A DNA stretch of 51,300 nt from positions 1 to 51,300 of the forward strand of contig CALXEX010000012.1 in NCBI GenBank assembly GCA_944387445.1. Reading direction: 5' to 3'. A program made the translations under genes and the position numbers. The notes under the pieces are model-generated. The model searched no databases. It was not told the DNA's origin and worked only from the letters and a program-made list of their open reading frames with translations. Source of the stretch: an uncultured Clostridia bacterium (GTDB lineage: Bacteria; Bacillota; Clostridia; TANB77; CAG-508). This document shows, in pieces, positions 9,312-18,599 of this stretch (positions are counted from its first letter, which is position 1; each line of letters opens with the position of its first letter).

Positions 9312-11447
9312 TTGAAAGGATTGAGTTTTAAGAAAACAAAGCAAAAAGCCAGAAGTAATTTGAACTTAAGATTTAATATTTTGACAGTATGTACATATTT
9401 TATAGGCATTGTTTTAATTATCCAATTATTTAATTTGCAGATTGTACATGGGGCAGAATATCGAGAAGAATCCAATACAAGACTTACCAGAGAAACTACA
9501 TTAGAAGCAGCAAGAGGAGAAATTTTGGATAGAACAGGTACAGCGCTTGTTACAAATTCTACAAAATTTAGTGTGGAATTATATAAAACAAAGATAGATG
9601 ATAATGAATTAAACACTTCTATTTTAAATATTGTAAATTTATTAGAAAAATATCAAGTAGAATATGCAGATTCTTTTCCAATATCAATAAATCCATTTCA
9701 ATTTACCATTTCTGATGAAACATTAGCAAAATGGAAAAAAATATATGATTTGGATGAAAATATATCTGCGGAACAAGCTTTTTATGAATTTAAAGATAAA
9801 TATGATATTGAAAATACAGATATAACAGAAATTAGAAAAATTATCGCCATTCGATATGAGATAACGACAACAGGATATAGTAGTACAAAGGCATTAACCA
9901 TCGCAGATGATATTCCAAGAGAAGCTGTAGCAGAATTTTCTGAAAGTAGTGATAAATTTCCAGGAATTAATATTGTTACAGAACCTGTAAGAGAATACAC
10001 TTCTGGAACACTCGCTTCACATATTTTAGGATATGCATCAACCATAAGTGCAGAAGAATATGCAACCAGAAAAGATACATATGATCAAAATGATATTATC
10101 GGAAAAACAGGAATAGAATATGTTTTTGAAGAATATTTAAAAGGTCAAGATGGAACAAAACAAATTGATATGGCTGTTGATGGAACAATAACAGCTGAAT
10201 ATACGGCTGAGGAAGCAATTGCAGGAAGTGATGTAGTATTAACAATAGATGCGAATTTGCAAAAAATCACAGAACAAGCCTTAGAAGCTAACATCAAGAA
10301 AATAGCTTCTGGAGGATTTGGAACTGCTTATGATACGAATGCAGGTAGTTGTGTGGTTATGAATGTAAAAACTGGAGAAATCTTAGCAATGGCAAGTTAT
10401 CCAAACTATGATCCAGCAGATTTTGTAGGAGGTATTAGTACAGACAAATGGAACCAATATAATACAGATTCAGCAAAACCATTAATGAATAAAGCCGTTC
10501 AAAATTCATATGCTCCAGGATCTATTTTCAAGATGGTAACAGCGATTGCAGGACTAGAATCAGGTGCTATTACCAGAACAGAAAAAATAAATGATACAGG
10601 ACAGTATATCAAATATGGTGAAAAATGGCCATGCTGGTATTATACAGATTATCATGTAGGACATGGACGTTTAAATGTTTCACAGGCGATTGAAAGATCA
10701 TGTAACTATTTCTTCTATGAAACGGGAGATAGGATGGGAATTGAAACATTAGCAAAATATGCTAGATATTTTGGTTTAGGTGTTAAGACAGGAGTAGAAT
10801 TGCCAAGCGAAACATCTGGCGCAATGGCAACACCAGAATATGCTCAAACTGTAGGAGTTACATGGACAAAAGGACAAACCATTAATGCTTCCATAGGACA
10901 AGGATTAGATAATTTTAGCCCTCTACAAATGGCTAAATATATTAGTATGCTAGCAAATGGAGGAAAAAATATCGATGTTACGATTGTAAAAAGTATCATT
11001 AAATCTGATGGAACAGAAGCATCTACAGAAGAAATTAATAATTTTGTTAATCAAAAGCTAGGATTAGGAGATAACACAAGTGAAGATTTAACTATTCATC
11101 AAGAAAATCTAGATGCAATATTGGAAGGAATGCGCTCTGTTACAAGTGATACGACAGGAACTGCTTATGTAAGATTTCAAGATTTTGGAATCTCTGTTGG
11201 AGGAAAAACAGGTTCAGCAGAAGCAGGAAAAGATGAGAATCAAAAAGATATTGTACATGCTTGGTTTGCTGGATTTGCACCATTTGAAGATCCAGAAATT
11301 GCGGTAGTGGTTATGGTAGAAAATGGTGGACATGGAAACTATACAGCAGAGGTTGCAAGAGATGTCATGGGAGAATATTTTGGAATGAATACACAGGATG
11401 TGCAGGAAGATATGAGTGCGGTGAACTACAATCAATCTTTGAGATAG
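9312..11447 (+). CDS. mrdA: penicillin-binding protein 2 (class B, elongasome transpeptidase)
   Basis: A 711-residue class B PBP that cross-links peptidoglycan during elongation together with RodA and MreBCD. One N-terminal membrane segment (about residues 26-45) precedes the dimerisation domain, which carries RLTRETTLEAARGEILDRTG. The transpeptidase domain has SIFK (S404 nucleophile, K407), SCN (463-465) and KTGSAEAG (K632). All three active-site motifs are intact. The start is TTG with AAAGGAAGGTG upstream. The context mreD-mrdA-minC fits the PBP2 of this block rather than a sporulation SpoVD, and there is no PASTA domain. Its substrate selectivity is not readable. Confidence 0.94.
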   Translation: MKGLSFKKTKQKARSNLNLRFNILTVCTYFIGIVLIIQLFNLQIVHGAEYREESNTRLTRETTLEAARGEILDRTGTALVTNSTKFSVELYKTKIDDNELNTSILNIVNLLEKYQVEYADSFPISINPFQFTISDETLAKWKKIYDLDENISAEQAFYEFKDKYDIENTDITEIRKIIAIRYEITTTGYSSTKALTIADDIPREAVAEFSESSDKFPGINIVTEPVREYTSGTLASHILGYASTISAEEYATRKDTYDQNDIIGKTGIEYVFEEYLKGQDGTKQIDMAVDGTITAEYTAEEAIAGSDVVLTIDANLQKITEQALEANIKKIASGGFGTAYDTNAGSCVVMNVKTGEILAMASYPNYDPADFVGGISTDKWNQYNTDSAKPLMNKAVQNSYAPGSIFKMVTAIAGLESGAITRTEKINDTGQYIKYGEKWPCWYYTDYHVGHGRLNVSQAIERSCNYFFYETGDRMGIETLAKYARYFGLGVKTGVELPSETSGAMATPEYAQTVGVTWTKGQTINASIGQGLDNFSPLQMAKYISMLANGGKNIDVTIVKSIIKSDGTEASTEEINNFVNQKLGLGDNTSEDLTIHQENLDAILEGMRSVTSDTTGTAYVRFQDFGISVGGKTGSAEAGKDENQKDIVHAWFAGFAPFEDPEIAVVVMVENGGHGNYTAEVARDVMGEYFGMNTQDVQEDMSAVNYNQSLR

Positions 11448-11619
11448 GTTGGAAAATAATTGCATTTTGGCGTTGTTAGACTTCGTCGAAAATCAAATCA
11501 ACGTGCAAATAGCACGCCTCATTGATTTTCAACTTGTCTGCCAGCTACTGAATACTGACCTTGTAACAGGCAAAGCCTTAACAAGCTCAGCATAGCCAAA
11601 AGCACAATTCTTTTCCAAC
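11448..11619. mobile_element. structured element with ~25-bp imperfect inverted ends
   Basis: GTTGGAAAATAATTG at the left (11448 on) matches in reverse the right end, which closes with CAATTCTTTTCCAAC (11605-11619). The pairing extends through the TTTTGGC/GCCAAAA inner parts with small gaps. Inside is a GC-richer hairpin built on GTGC/GCAC and GAAAATCAA/TTGATTTTC (about 11490-11541). The element begins at the base after the mrdA stop and has no coding capacity. Either a MITE relic or a structured intercistronic RNA would explain it. Confidence 0.55.
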
Positions 11620-11653
11620 TATATAAAAAAGTAATTAAAGGAAGGATGTAAAA

Positions 11654-12265
11654 ATGAGAAATTGTGTAAGTATTAATTTAAGAAAAAATCAAATTTTGAT
11701 CAAAATTAACGATAATGCAGAACAAAAAGAAATTGTTGATAGTTTAAAGAAAAAACTTCCTGAATTAAAAAAAATGTATAAAGACGAAAAGACACCAATA
11801 ACAGTTACAGGAAAAATTTTAAAAAATAAAGAAATAGACGAAATACAAGAATTAATCAAACGCAATATTGATGTTGAAATTGATTTTGATATGCCAAAAT
11901 CTTTAGGGCTTTCAAGTATAACAAGAACATTTAATAAAGAGATTGCAACATCTGAAACGAAATTTCATAGAGGTTCTTTACGTTCAGGACAAAAAATGGA
12001 ATCAGAAGGAAGTTTGGTAATTTTAGGAGATGTCAATTCTGGTGCAGAAGTGATGGCGTCAGATAATATCGTCGTATTAGGAGCATTAAGAGGTTTGGCA
12101 CATGCAGGCGCAAAGGGAAATAAACAAGCAATTATCTCTGCAGGGCTTTTAGATACAGTACAAATTCGAATTGCAAATGTTATCAAAGAAATTGACAGAG
12201 ATGAAGAGCCCTTACATAAACAGGCATATGTTAGTATTATCAATGATGAAATTGTTATAGAATAG
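11654..12265 (+). CDS. minC: septum site-determining protein MinC
   Basis: A 203-residue FtsZ-polymer inhibitor that blocks polar septa. The N-terminal domain (about 1-95) is variable. The C-terminal beta-helix (about 105-203) is typical: RGSLRSGQKMESEGSLVILG, DVNSGAEVMASDNIVVLGAL, RGLAHAGAKGN, and the dimer and MinD contact region around AIISAGLLDTVQIRIAN. The RBS AAAGGAAGGATG precedes the ATG. It is the last gene of the plus-strand shape block; the next genes converge on it from the minus strand. No minD or minE lies in this window, so the usual membrane partner must be encoded elsewhere or be absent. Confidence 0.94.
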   Translation: MRNCVSINLRKNQILIKINDNAEQKEIVDSLKKKLPELKKMYKDEKTPITVTGKILKNKEIDEIQELIKRNIDVEIDFDMPKSLGLSSITRTFNKEIATSETKFHRGSLRSGQKMESEGSLVILGDVNSGAEVMASDNIVVLGALRGLAHAGAKGNKQAIISAGLLDTVQIRIANVIKEIDRDEEPLHKQAYVSIINDEIVIE

Positions 12266-12320
12266 ATTTCGTGTACAATTTAATAGCCTTTTTTAGAAAA
12301 TAAGGAGAGGATTCTAACAT

Positions 12321-12773
12321 CTAAGTAATCAATAACAAGATCAGAACAATAAATAACATATCATCTTTTACATCTTCTTTATAAAGAATAAATAATAATG
12401 ATAAGATAATGAGATCATCTAAGTATAATTTTCGTCCAGAAATTTCTAACAAAGGTTCTTCTTTATCAGAAAAACCATTTGTATTAAGAAAGATTGGACC
12501 AATAGCATAATACTTAGATGATTTTCTTTCATGTATGTCATCCTTGCCTGAAAAAGATGCATTTTGTGTGTTTCTCTTATTTTGAACATTCTCATTACTT
12601 TCTGTTTTACAGATTTCTGTGTGCTTAGAAGAACTATTGATATCTGCAGATGGATTCTGCAGATTGGTTTCTTTACCATTTATTGCCATAGAATGAGAAG
12701 AATACATATTTCTTGGATAAGTACGAGAATAAGGATAAAAAGGAAATCTAAAAAAAGGCATATGATTAATCAC
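12321..12773 (-). CDS. small membrane protein of unknown function, paired with its upstream neighbour
   Basis: A 150-residue protein. The N-terminal two thirds are polar and low in complexity (Asn/Ser/Lys-rich, residues 30-85). The conserved-looking C-terminus reads LEISGRKLYLDDLIILSLLF followed by ILYKEDVKDD and a hydrophobic end (LFIVLILLLI). From memory, that end is shared by small clostridial proteins of no known function. The GTG start overlaps the end of the upstream gene by 8 nt and has AAGGAG 7 nt before it, so the two are translationally coupled. Its transcript converges on minC. Confidence 0.72.
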   Translation of the reverse strand: MINHMPFFRFPFYPYSRTYPRNMYSSHSMAINGKETNLQNPSADINSSSKHTEICKTESNENVQNKRNTQNASFSGKDDIHERKSSKYYAIGPIFLNTNGFSDKEEPLLEISGRKLYLDDLIILSLLFILYKEDVKDDMLFIVLILLLIT

Positions 12774-13272
12774 TAGAATTCTCCTTACTATTATTTTGAT
12801 TAAACAATTCCATTAAATTTGCCATATTTAGTAAATTAGCATATTGATCTAATTTACTTTTTTTTTCATCTCTTAAGTAGGGTTTTAAAGATTGTAATAA
12901 ATTGGCACTAGGGTTAGAGGAATGATTCATTTTTTCCATAACAGATTTTACTTTCATCATTGTATTGATATCAATATTACTAAAATCAAAGTTGTTCAAA
13001 TTGGTATTGGCATTTGTGTTATTAGAAGGATGTGTATGTTCTGCGTTGAAATCGCTGGAATTGCTAGGATGTGCATGTTCTGAATTAGAATTATTGGAAT
13101 TGTCAGAATGTGTATGTTGATCAGTTTGAGAAGAGGAATTGTTATTTATCATACTAGACAAGTTTTTTAAAGTATCAGGAGGAATTTGAAAAAGCATATC
13201 ATTTAAATTTCCGTTATTTAGCATGGAATTTAACTTATCCATTGTTTGTTTATCAAAATTAAAATTATTCAA
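12766..13272 (-). CDS. low-complexity Asn/His/Ser-rich protein of unknown function
   Basis: About 168 residues. The N-terminus (NNFNFDKQTMDKLNSMLNNG) and C-terminus (LLQSLKPYLRDEKKSKLDQY then ANLLNMANLMELF) are helical and look conserved. The middle (about 50-95) holds three imperfect copies of a unit built on (E/Q)H(T/A)H(P/S)SN. The TTG at 13272 is preferred because GAGGTGG lies just before it; an upstream in-frame ATG at 13302 has no such site. The clustered histidines could bind metal, which is inference. It is the first gene of a two-gene minus-strand operon with the 150-residue membrane protein. Confidence 0.68.
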   Translation of the reverse strand: MNNFNFDKQTMDKLNSMLNNGNLNDMLFQIPPDTLKNLSSMINNNSSSQTDQHTHSDNSNNSNSEHAHPSNSSDFNAEHTHPSNNTNANTNLNNFDFSNIDINTMMKVKSVMEKMNHSSNPSANLLQSLKPYLRDEKKSKLDQYANLLNMANLMELFNQNNSKENSSD

Positions 13273-13528
13273 AAAAACCACCTCATAAAATATATATTCC
13301 ATATATAGATTTCTATGTAATATACTATGCAGAAGTTACAAAAATGTGATGAATTTTTTGTATGAACCTATTTTTTTATTTATATAAAATGTCAATAAAG
13401 TGCCAGATTAAAACTTAGAAAAATGCTTTTAAAAAGCAAAATTTTGTGCTCAAAATAGAAATTATAACAAAAAGAAATAATAAAATGACATAAATAGCCA
13501 AAAAAGCGAAAAAAATGCACGAAAAATA

Positions 13529-13557
13529 TTGAAAAATCAACGAAAAAAAGGTATAAT
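13529..13557 (+). promoter_or_regulatory. sigma-A promoter of surface cassette 1
   Basis: TTGAAA (13529-13534), a 17-bp spacer and a perfect TATAAT (13552-13557), about 80 nt before the first surface-protein gene. The rest of the 13273-13638 gap is A-rich, and no other element was recognised. The AT-rich sequence downstream suggests no terminator or riboswitch in the leader. Confidence 0.7.
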
Positions 13558-13638
13558 AAATAATGAGAGACATGAAAAAGTTTACATATAAAGTATGCAC
13601 AAATTAAACAAAAAAATAATTTCATTGGAGGTGCCAAT

Positions 13639-16600
13639 ATGAAGAATAAAATTTTAAAAATAAGTGTCGTTATTGCATTAATCGTCACATTAACCATGAC
13701 AAACTTTATATTTTTAGGATCAAGTCTATATAGTTATGCAGTAGATAATATAAGTACAAATCATAAAAATATAGAATTTGATGCTTATTTTAAAGATAGT
13801 AATGGGCAAAAAATAACGACATTAGAAAGAACAGCAGATATGCAAGACATATCTTTATATTTAGCTGTCAATGTCAATACAGAGGGATTTTTTGTGGGAC
13901 AAGTAGCACTACAAAATGCAAACTTTGATATTGTAAGTTCAGAAAGTGAATTTGTAAGCAAGGTTTCTGATAACACAATCTATTTAAATCAATTAAATGT
14001 AGGAACAAGTGCAGAAATAGAAGTAAAAGTAAAACCAATAGAAAAAGATGTTATCAATACAAATTTACTAGATTGTGAAAGTGAACTAACATTAACAGGT
14101 ATCTATAGAGATAACACAGAAAAAGATATCAATATTGAAGCTACAAGAACAGTTAATATGCGTTTAGTAGAAGCAAATACAAATGACAATGTAAAAAATG
14201 ATATAGAAGTTATCACCAACAAAACAATAAAAGTTAATGGTGAAGATAAACGTGTTATACAATTGTCATTACATATGGGATTACAGGAAAATAATTATCC
14301 AATGAAAGAAATGGATATCAGAGTAGCTGTACCAGAAATTGATGGCAAAACACCAGAAGTCATGAAAGATATTCATTTAAATACGATGTCAGCTTCTGAC
14401 TATCAATATGAAAATGGATATGTGGAAATAACATTGAAAAATGAACCAACACAAAACAATGATATTTTGTGGAGAAAACAAGGTGAAGAACATGTTATTT
14501 TGACATATATTTATGATGCAGATATTGCTTTAGAAAATATAGAAGTGACTTCAGAAGAAACCATCACTTTACAAAATGATAAAGTATTAACAGCAAATGT
14601 TGGAACAGTAACACTATCTAATGAAGAAATTGATTCTACGATAGAAGTAAGTGCCAAAAATTCTGAAGAAAGTATGTATAAAGGAAAACTATATTCAGGA
14701 ATTGATAAATCTTATACGAGCCAAACCATATTAGATGTAAACCTAGCAAATATAGAAGAATATATATCAATTAGAGAAGATGCAAGTAGATATGTATTGG
14801 CTGATGGAGAAGCAGATAGTCCAATATACTATAATAGAACAGTTATTGCAAAAGCAGATTTTGATACGATATTTGGTAAAGAAGGAACCATAGAAATCTA
14901 TAATGAAAATAGTGAATTATTAGCAGTTGTAACAAGTGAGACAGAAGTAGATGAAAATGGAAACATCGTGATTGATTATACAGGAAAAGAACCAAAAGGT
15001 ATTCAAATTAGAACATCAAAACCAATCAAAGAAGGAAGTTTAACATTTACACATACTAAAACTATTGGGGCATCTGATATCAATATTGTAAAATCAGCAC
15101 AAAGTATTTCAACAAAATTGGTTTATGGATATAACCATTATAGTGAAGAAGAATTTGCTATCAAAGGAGAAACGTATACAACTGGTATAGAAGCTGAAAC
15201 AGAAATGACAATGGCACTTAATGAAACCACAACAGAAGCAAGATTAGAACTTAGCAGAAATACTTTATCAACCATTGTAGCAAATGATATAGAAATGAAA
15301 TTAATCTTAAAAACAGATGAAGAGTCAAAAGATTTATATAGAAATCCAACCTTTACAATTGAATTACCAGAACAAGTAGAAAGTGTACAAATTAATAGTA
15401 TCAATGTGTTATATGAAGATGAATTAAAAATTGCAAACTATACAGTAGATGGAAGATATATTACCATCCAAATGGAAGGAGAGCAAACCCAATATACAGC
15501 ACAATCAGTAGAAGGTGCAAACGTCATTATTAATGCAGAGATTCAAGTTAACAGAACATCTATTGCAAAACCAGAATCTATCTATGTGACATATACAAAT
15601 GAAAAGGCAAATGCCTATGCAAATCAAGAAGATATTGGTAGAATTTCTCAAGATATAGAGGTAATTGCTCCAAAAGATGTAACAGTTATTAACCGTATTG
15701 ATGCATTAAATGTAGAAACCATCGGAGATGAAGAAACAACAAGTGTTAACTTGCAAAGAGGAACAACTGCAAAACAAATGGAAGTTGGATTCGAAATTAT
15801 CAACAACAATGAAGAAAATGTGGATAATGTATACATGTTAGGAGATTTCCCAACAAGAACAGAGGAAAATAACATAGACATAGCAGTTGTAGATGGTGTT
15901 CATGTAGAAAATGGAACTGTATATTATACAGAAAACGAAAATGCTACAACAGATTTAGAAAATGCAGAAAATGGATGGTCAGAAACAATCAACAATCCAA
16001 CAGCTGTTAAGAAATATATGGTTGTTATGGATCAAATTGATTCTAGAACAGCAGTAAGTGGTTCTTATACAATAGAAGTACCAGAAAATCTAGAATATAA
16101 CCAAACAGCAGTAGAAGGATATACAGTAAATTACACAAAAGGACAAGCAAGAAGTGAAAATACAGTAACAGCAACAGAAATTTCAATGGAAACAGGTGTA
16201 GGACCTAAAATAGAAACAAACTTAACAGCAAGTGTAGCAGGAGAAACACTAACAGATACAAGTACAGTAAAAAATGGAGAAGTCATTACCTATAAAGTGC
16301 AAGTATCTAATGTTGGTTCAGAAGATGTAAGTAATATTACTGTAAGAGGTGATATACCAGAAGGAACAATTTTAGTAGAGCCAGTAGATAATTATGAATA
16401 TACAGGTGCTTCATACTATAAAGGAATTGAAACAGATGCATTTGAAACAACAATTGAATCTTTAGCAGTAGGAGAAGTAACTTATGTAGAATATGAAGTC
16501 ATGCTTAGCTCAAGTTTAGCAGATGGCACATCTATTGCAAACACAGTAGAAATTCGTTATGCAGATGTTGTGCAAGAAACAAATGAATTTAAGGTGTCAT

Positions 16601-18579
16601 CAGAAAGTGGAAACTTAAGAGCGATGGTAAAAAGGGTAACAGATAGAAAAGTAGATTTATATGAAGCGGGTACAGTAGAATATTTTGCAATTATTAAAAA
16701 TACATCATCTCAAACATTAAATGATGTAAAAGTAAAAACAAATAAATCAGAAAACTTAGAAGTATCAAGATTAACTTTAATTACAGGTATGACTGAGGAT
16801 GAAATTTCAGATGATGACATTTATGTAATATCATCACAAGAAGCACAAGAAGTCAGAGAAGAAGCAGATGAAACGATTAATGAAGATACGCAAACAGAAA
16901 TTATAGAATATAGTGATGAAATCAATATAGGAACATTAGAACCTGGAGAAGTTAAAGTTTTAAGCTATAATATGCTTATTAATGAAATGCCAGAAAATAC
17001 AGTAGATACAATCAATTTCTCAGTTACTGCAGGAGATGGACAAAAAGAATACAAATCAAATGCGTGGGAAGATAGAGTGAATAGTTTTGATATAGATATG
17101 ACAATGGAGACAAATACAGAAAGTAGCTATGTAAAATCTGGAGATAGTATTATCTATACAATCCATGCAAGAAATAATAGTACTTCTAAAACATCTGGAT
17201 TAGTTATCAGAGATGAAATCCCTTCTCAATTAACTGTTAACCGTGTAACCAATAAGGGAGAAGAGGTAGAATTTACAACAAACAATATAGAAATACAAAG
17301 TGAAATTCCAGCAAACGGAGAAACTACGATTGTTATCGAAACAGTGGTAAATTATTCAGAAGCTAGAACAGAAGCAGAAACCATTACAAACAGAGCAATT
17401 GCAAGTATTTATGGGGAAGAAATTGCAACTACCTCTAATGTAAATCACATCATAGAAGCAGATGTTGTAGATGATAACAATTCAAACGGAAATGACAATG
17501 AAAATGGAAATCCTCAAGATACAACTGACGATGAACAAAATGGAAATATTGCAAATGGAGAGCAAATGATTAGTGGTTTAGCATGGTATGACGAAAATGG
17601 CAATGGTAGAAAAGATGATACAGAAACAACATTATCAAATGTAACGGTTAGATTATTAAATGTTAATACAAATCAATTGGTAAGAGATGCTAACGGAGAC
17701 ATATTAGAAGAAAAAACAAATCAAAATGGTATGTATGTACTTGATAATATTGCAAATGGTCAATATATTGCTATTTTTGAATATGATGAAACACAATATG
17801 CATTAACAACATATAAAGCAGAAGGTGTTAATGAAACAGAAAATTCTGATGCAAGACAAAATGAATTAGTAATAGAAGGGGAAAGACAACAAGTAGCGTC
17901 AACAGATATCCTTCGTATCGATTCTGTAAATGTATCAGATATCAACATTGGTTTAATCCAATTACAAAACTTTGATTTAAAATTAGACAAATATGTAAGT
18001 AGAATCTTAGTTCAAAATTCTGCAGGAACCATTACAAGAGAATACAACAATGTAACCACAGCAAAAGTAGAATTAGATGCAAAACAAATGCAAGGTTCAA
18101 ATGTTATTATTGAATATAGTATTGTAGTAACAAATGTAGGAGAAGTAGCAGGATATGCAAGAAGTATTGCAGATTATATGCCAAATGATTTAACATTTAG
18201 TTCAGAATTGAACAAAGATTGGTATGAAAGTGGAAATACATTATATACAACTGTATTAGGAAATGACATCATTAACCCAGGAGAATCAAGAACTGTAACT
18301 TTAACATTAACAAAAACGATGGGAGAAGATAACTTAGTAACAAGAAACAATGCAGAAATTTATGAAGCATATAATGATTTAGGATTAGTAGATAGCAACT
18401 CAACACCAGGAAACAAAGCCAGTGGTGAAAATGATATGGGATCAGCAGATGTAATTGTCAGTGTTAGAACTGGTGGCGTTATCTATATGACAATTGGTAT
18501 CATGCTTGCGATTATCGTATTAGCAGGAATTGCAACTGGAATTATTGTAAAAAGAAAAAATGCAAAAGAGGAAAATTAG
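13639..18579 (+). CDS. giant surface protein A (DUF11 / SdrD-B repeats), cassette 1
   Basis: A 1646-residue secreted, cell-surface protein. A signal peptide occupies about residues 1-36. The long body is made of beta-rich repeats of the DUF11 / isopeptide-adhesin type; ITYKVQVSNVGSEDVSNITV and IIYTIHARNNSTSKTSGLVI are diagnostic. An Asn/Asp-rich linker at about 1275-1310 leads into an SdrD-B-like domain (ISGLAWYDENGNGRKDDTET, about 1311-1440). A final DUF11-like unit contains EYSIVVTNVGEVAGYARSI. SVRTGG, a membrane segment (about 1612-1635) and a KRKN tail close the protein, recalling a degenerate sorting signal. The RBS TTGGAGGTG precedes ATG. It lies 20 nt before gene B of the cassette and is paralogous to 22929-27302. 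The exact function (adhesin, stalk or pilus-like) is inference. Confidence 0.85.
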   Translation: MKNKILKISVVIALIVTLTMTNFIFLGSSLYSYAVDNISTNHKNIEFDAYFKDSNGQKITTLERTADMQDISLYLAVNVNTEGFFVGQVALQNANFDIVSSESEFVSKVSDNTIYLNQLNVGTSAEIEVKVKPIEKDVINTNLLDCESELTLTGIYRDNTEKDINIEATRTVNMRLVEANTNDNVKNDIEVITNKTIKVNGEDKRVIQLSLHMGLQENNYPMKEMDIRVAVPEIDGKTPEVMKDIHLNTMSASDYQYENGYVEITLKNEPTQNNDILWRKQGEEHVILTYIYDADIALENIEVTSEETITLQNDKVLTANVGTVTLSNEEIDSTIEVSAKNSEESMYKGKLYSGIDKSYTSQTILDVNLANIEEYISIREDASRYVLADGEADSPIYYNRTVIAKADFDTIFGKEGTIEIYNENSELLAVVTSETEVDENGNIVIDYTGKEPKGIQIRTSKPIKEGSLTFTHTKTIGASDINIVKSAQSISTKLVYGYNHYSEEEFAIKGETYTTGIEAETEMTMALNETTTEARLELSRNTLSTIVANDIEMKLILKTDEESKDLYRNPTFTIELPEQVESVQINSINVLYEDELKIANYTVDGRYITIQMEGEQTQYTAQSVEGANVIINAEIQVNRTSIAKPESIYVTYTNEKANAYANQEDIGRISQDIEVIAPKDVTVINRIDALNVETIGDEETTSVNLQRGTTAKQMEVGFEIINNNEENVDNVYMLGDFPTRTEENNIDIAVVDGVHVENGTVYYTENENATTDLENAENGWSETINNPTAVKKYMVVMDQIDSRTAVSGSYTIEVPENLEYNQTAVEGYTVNYTKGQARSENTVTATEISMETGVGPKIETNLTASVAGETLTDTSTVKNGEVITYKVQVSNVGSEDVSNITVRGDIPEGTILVEPVDNYEYTGASYYKGIETDAFETTIESLAVGEVTYVEYEVMLSSSLADGTSIANTVEIRYADVVQETNEFKVSSESGNLRAMVKRVTDRKVDLYEAGTVEYFAIIKNTSSQTLNDVKVKTNKSENLEVSRLTLITGMTEDEISDDDIYVISSQEAQEVREEADETINEDTQTEIIEYSDEINIGTLEPGEVKVLSYNMLINEMPENTVDTINFSVTAGDGQKEYKSNAWEDRVNSFDIDMTMETNTESSYVKSGDSIIYTIHARNNSTSKTSGLVIRDEIPSQLTVNRVTNKGEEVEFTTNNIEIQSEIPANGETTIVIETVVNYSEARTEAETITNRAIASIYGEEIATTSNVNHIIEADVVDDNNSNGNDNENGNPQDTTDDEQNGNIANGEQMISGLAWYDENGNGRKDDTETTLSNVTVRLLNVNTNQLVRDANGDILEEKTNQNGMYVLDNIANGQYIAIFEYDETQYALTTYKAEGVNETENSDARQNELVIEGERQQVASTDILRIDSVNVSDINIGLIQLQNFDLKLDKYVSRILVQNSAGTITREYNNVTTAKVELDAKQMQGSNVIIEYSIVVTNVGEVAGYARSIADYMPNDLTFSSELNKDWYESGNTLYTTVLGNDIINPGESRTVTLTLTKTMGEDNLVTRNNAEIYEAYNDLGLVDSNSTPGNKASGENDMGSADVIVSVRTGGVIYMTIGIMLAIIVLAGIATGIIVKRKNAKEEN

Positions 18580-18599
18580 GAAGGAAAGGAGGTAAAAAA

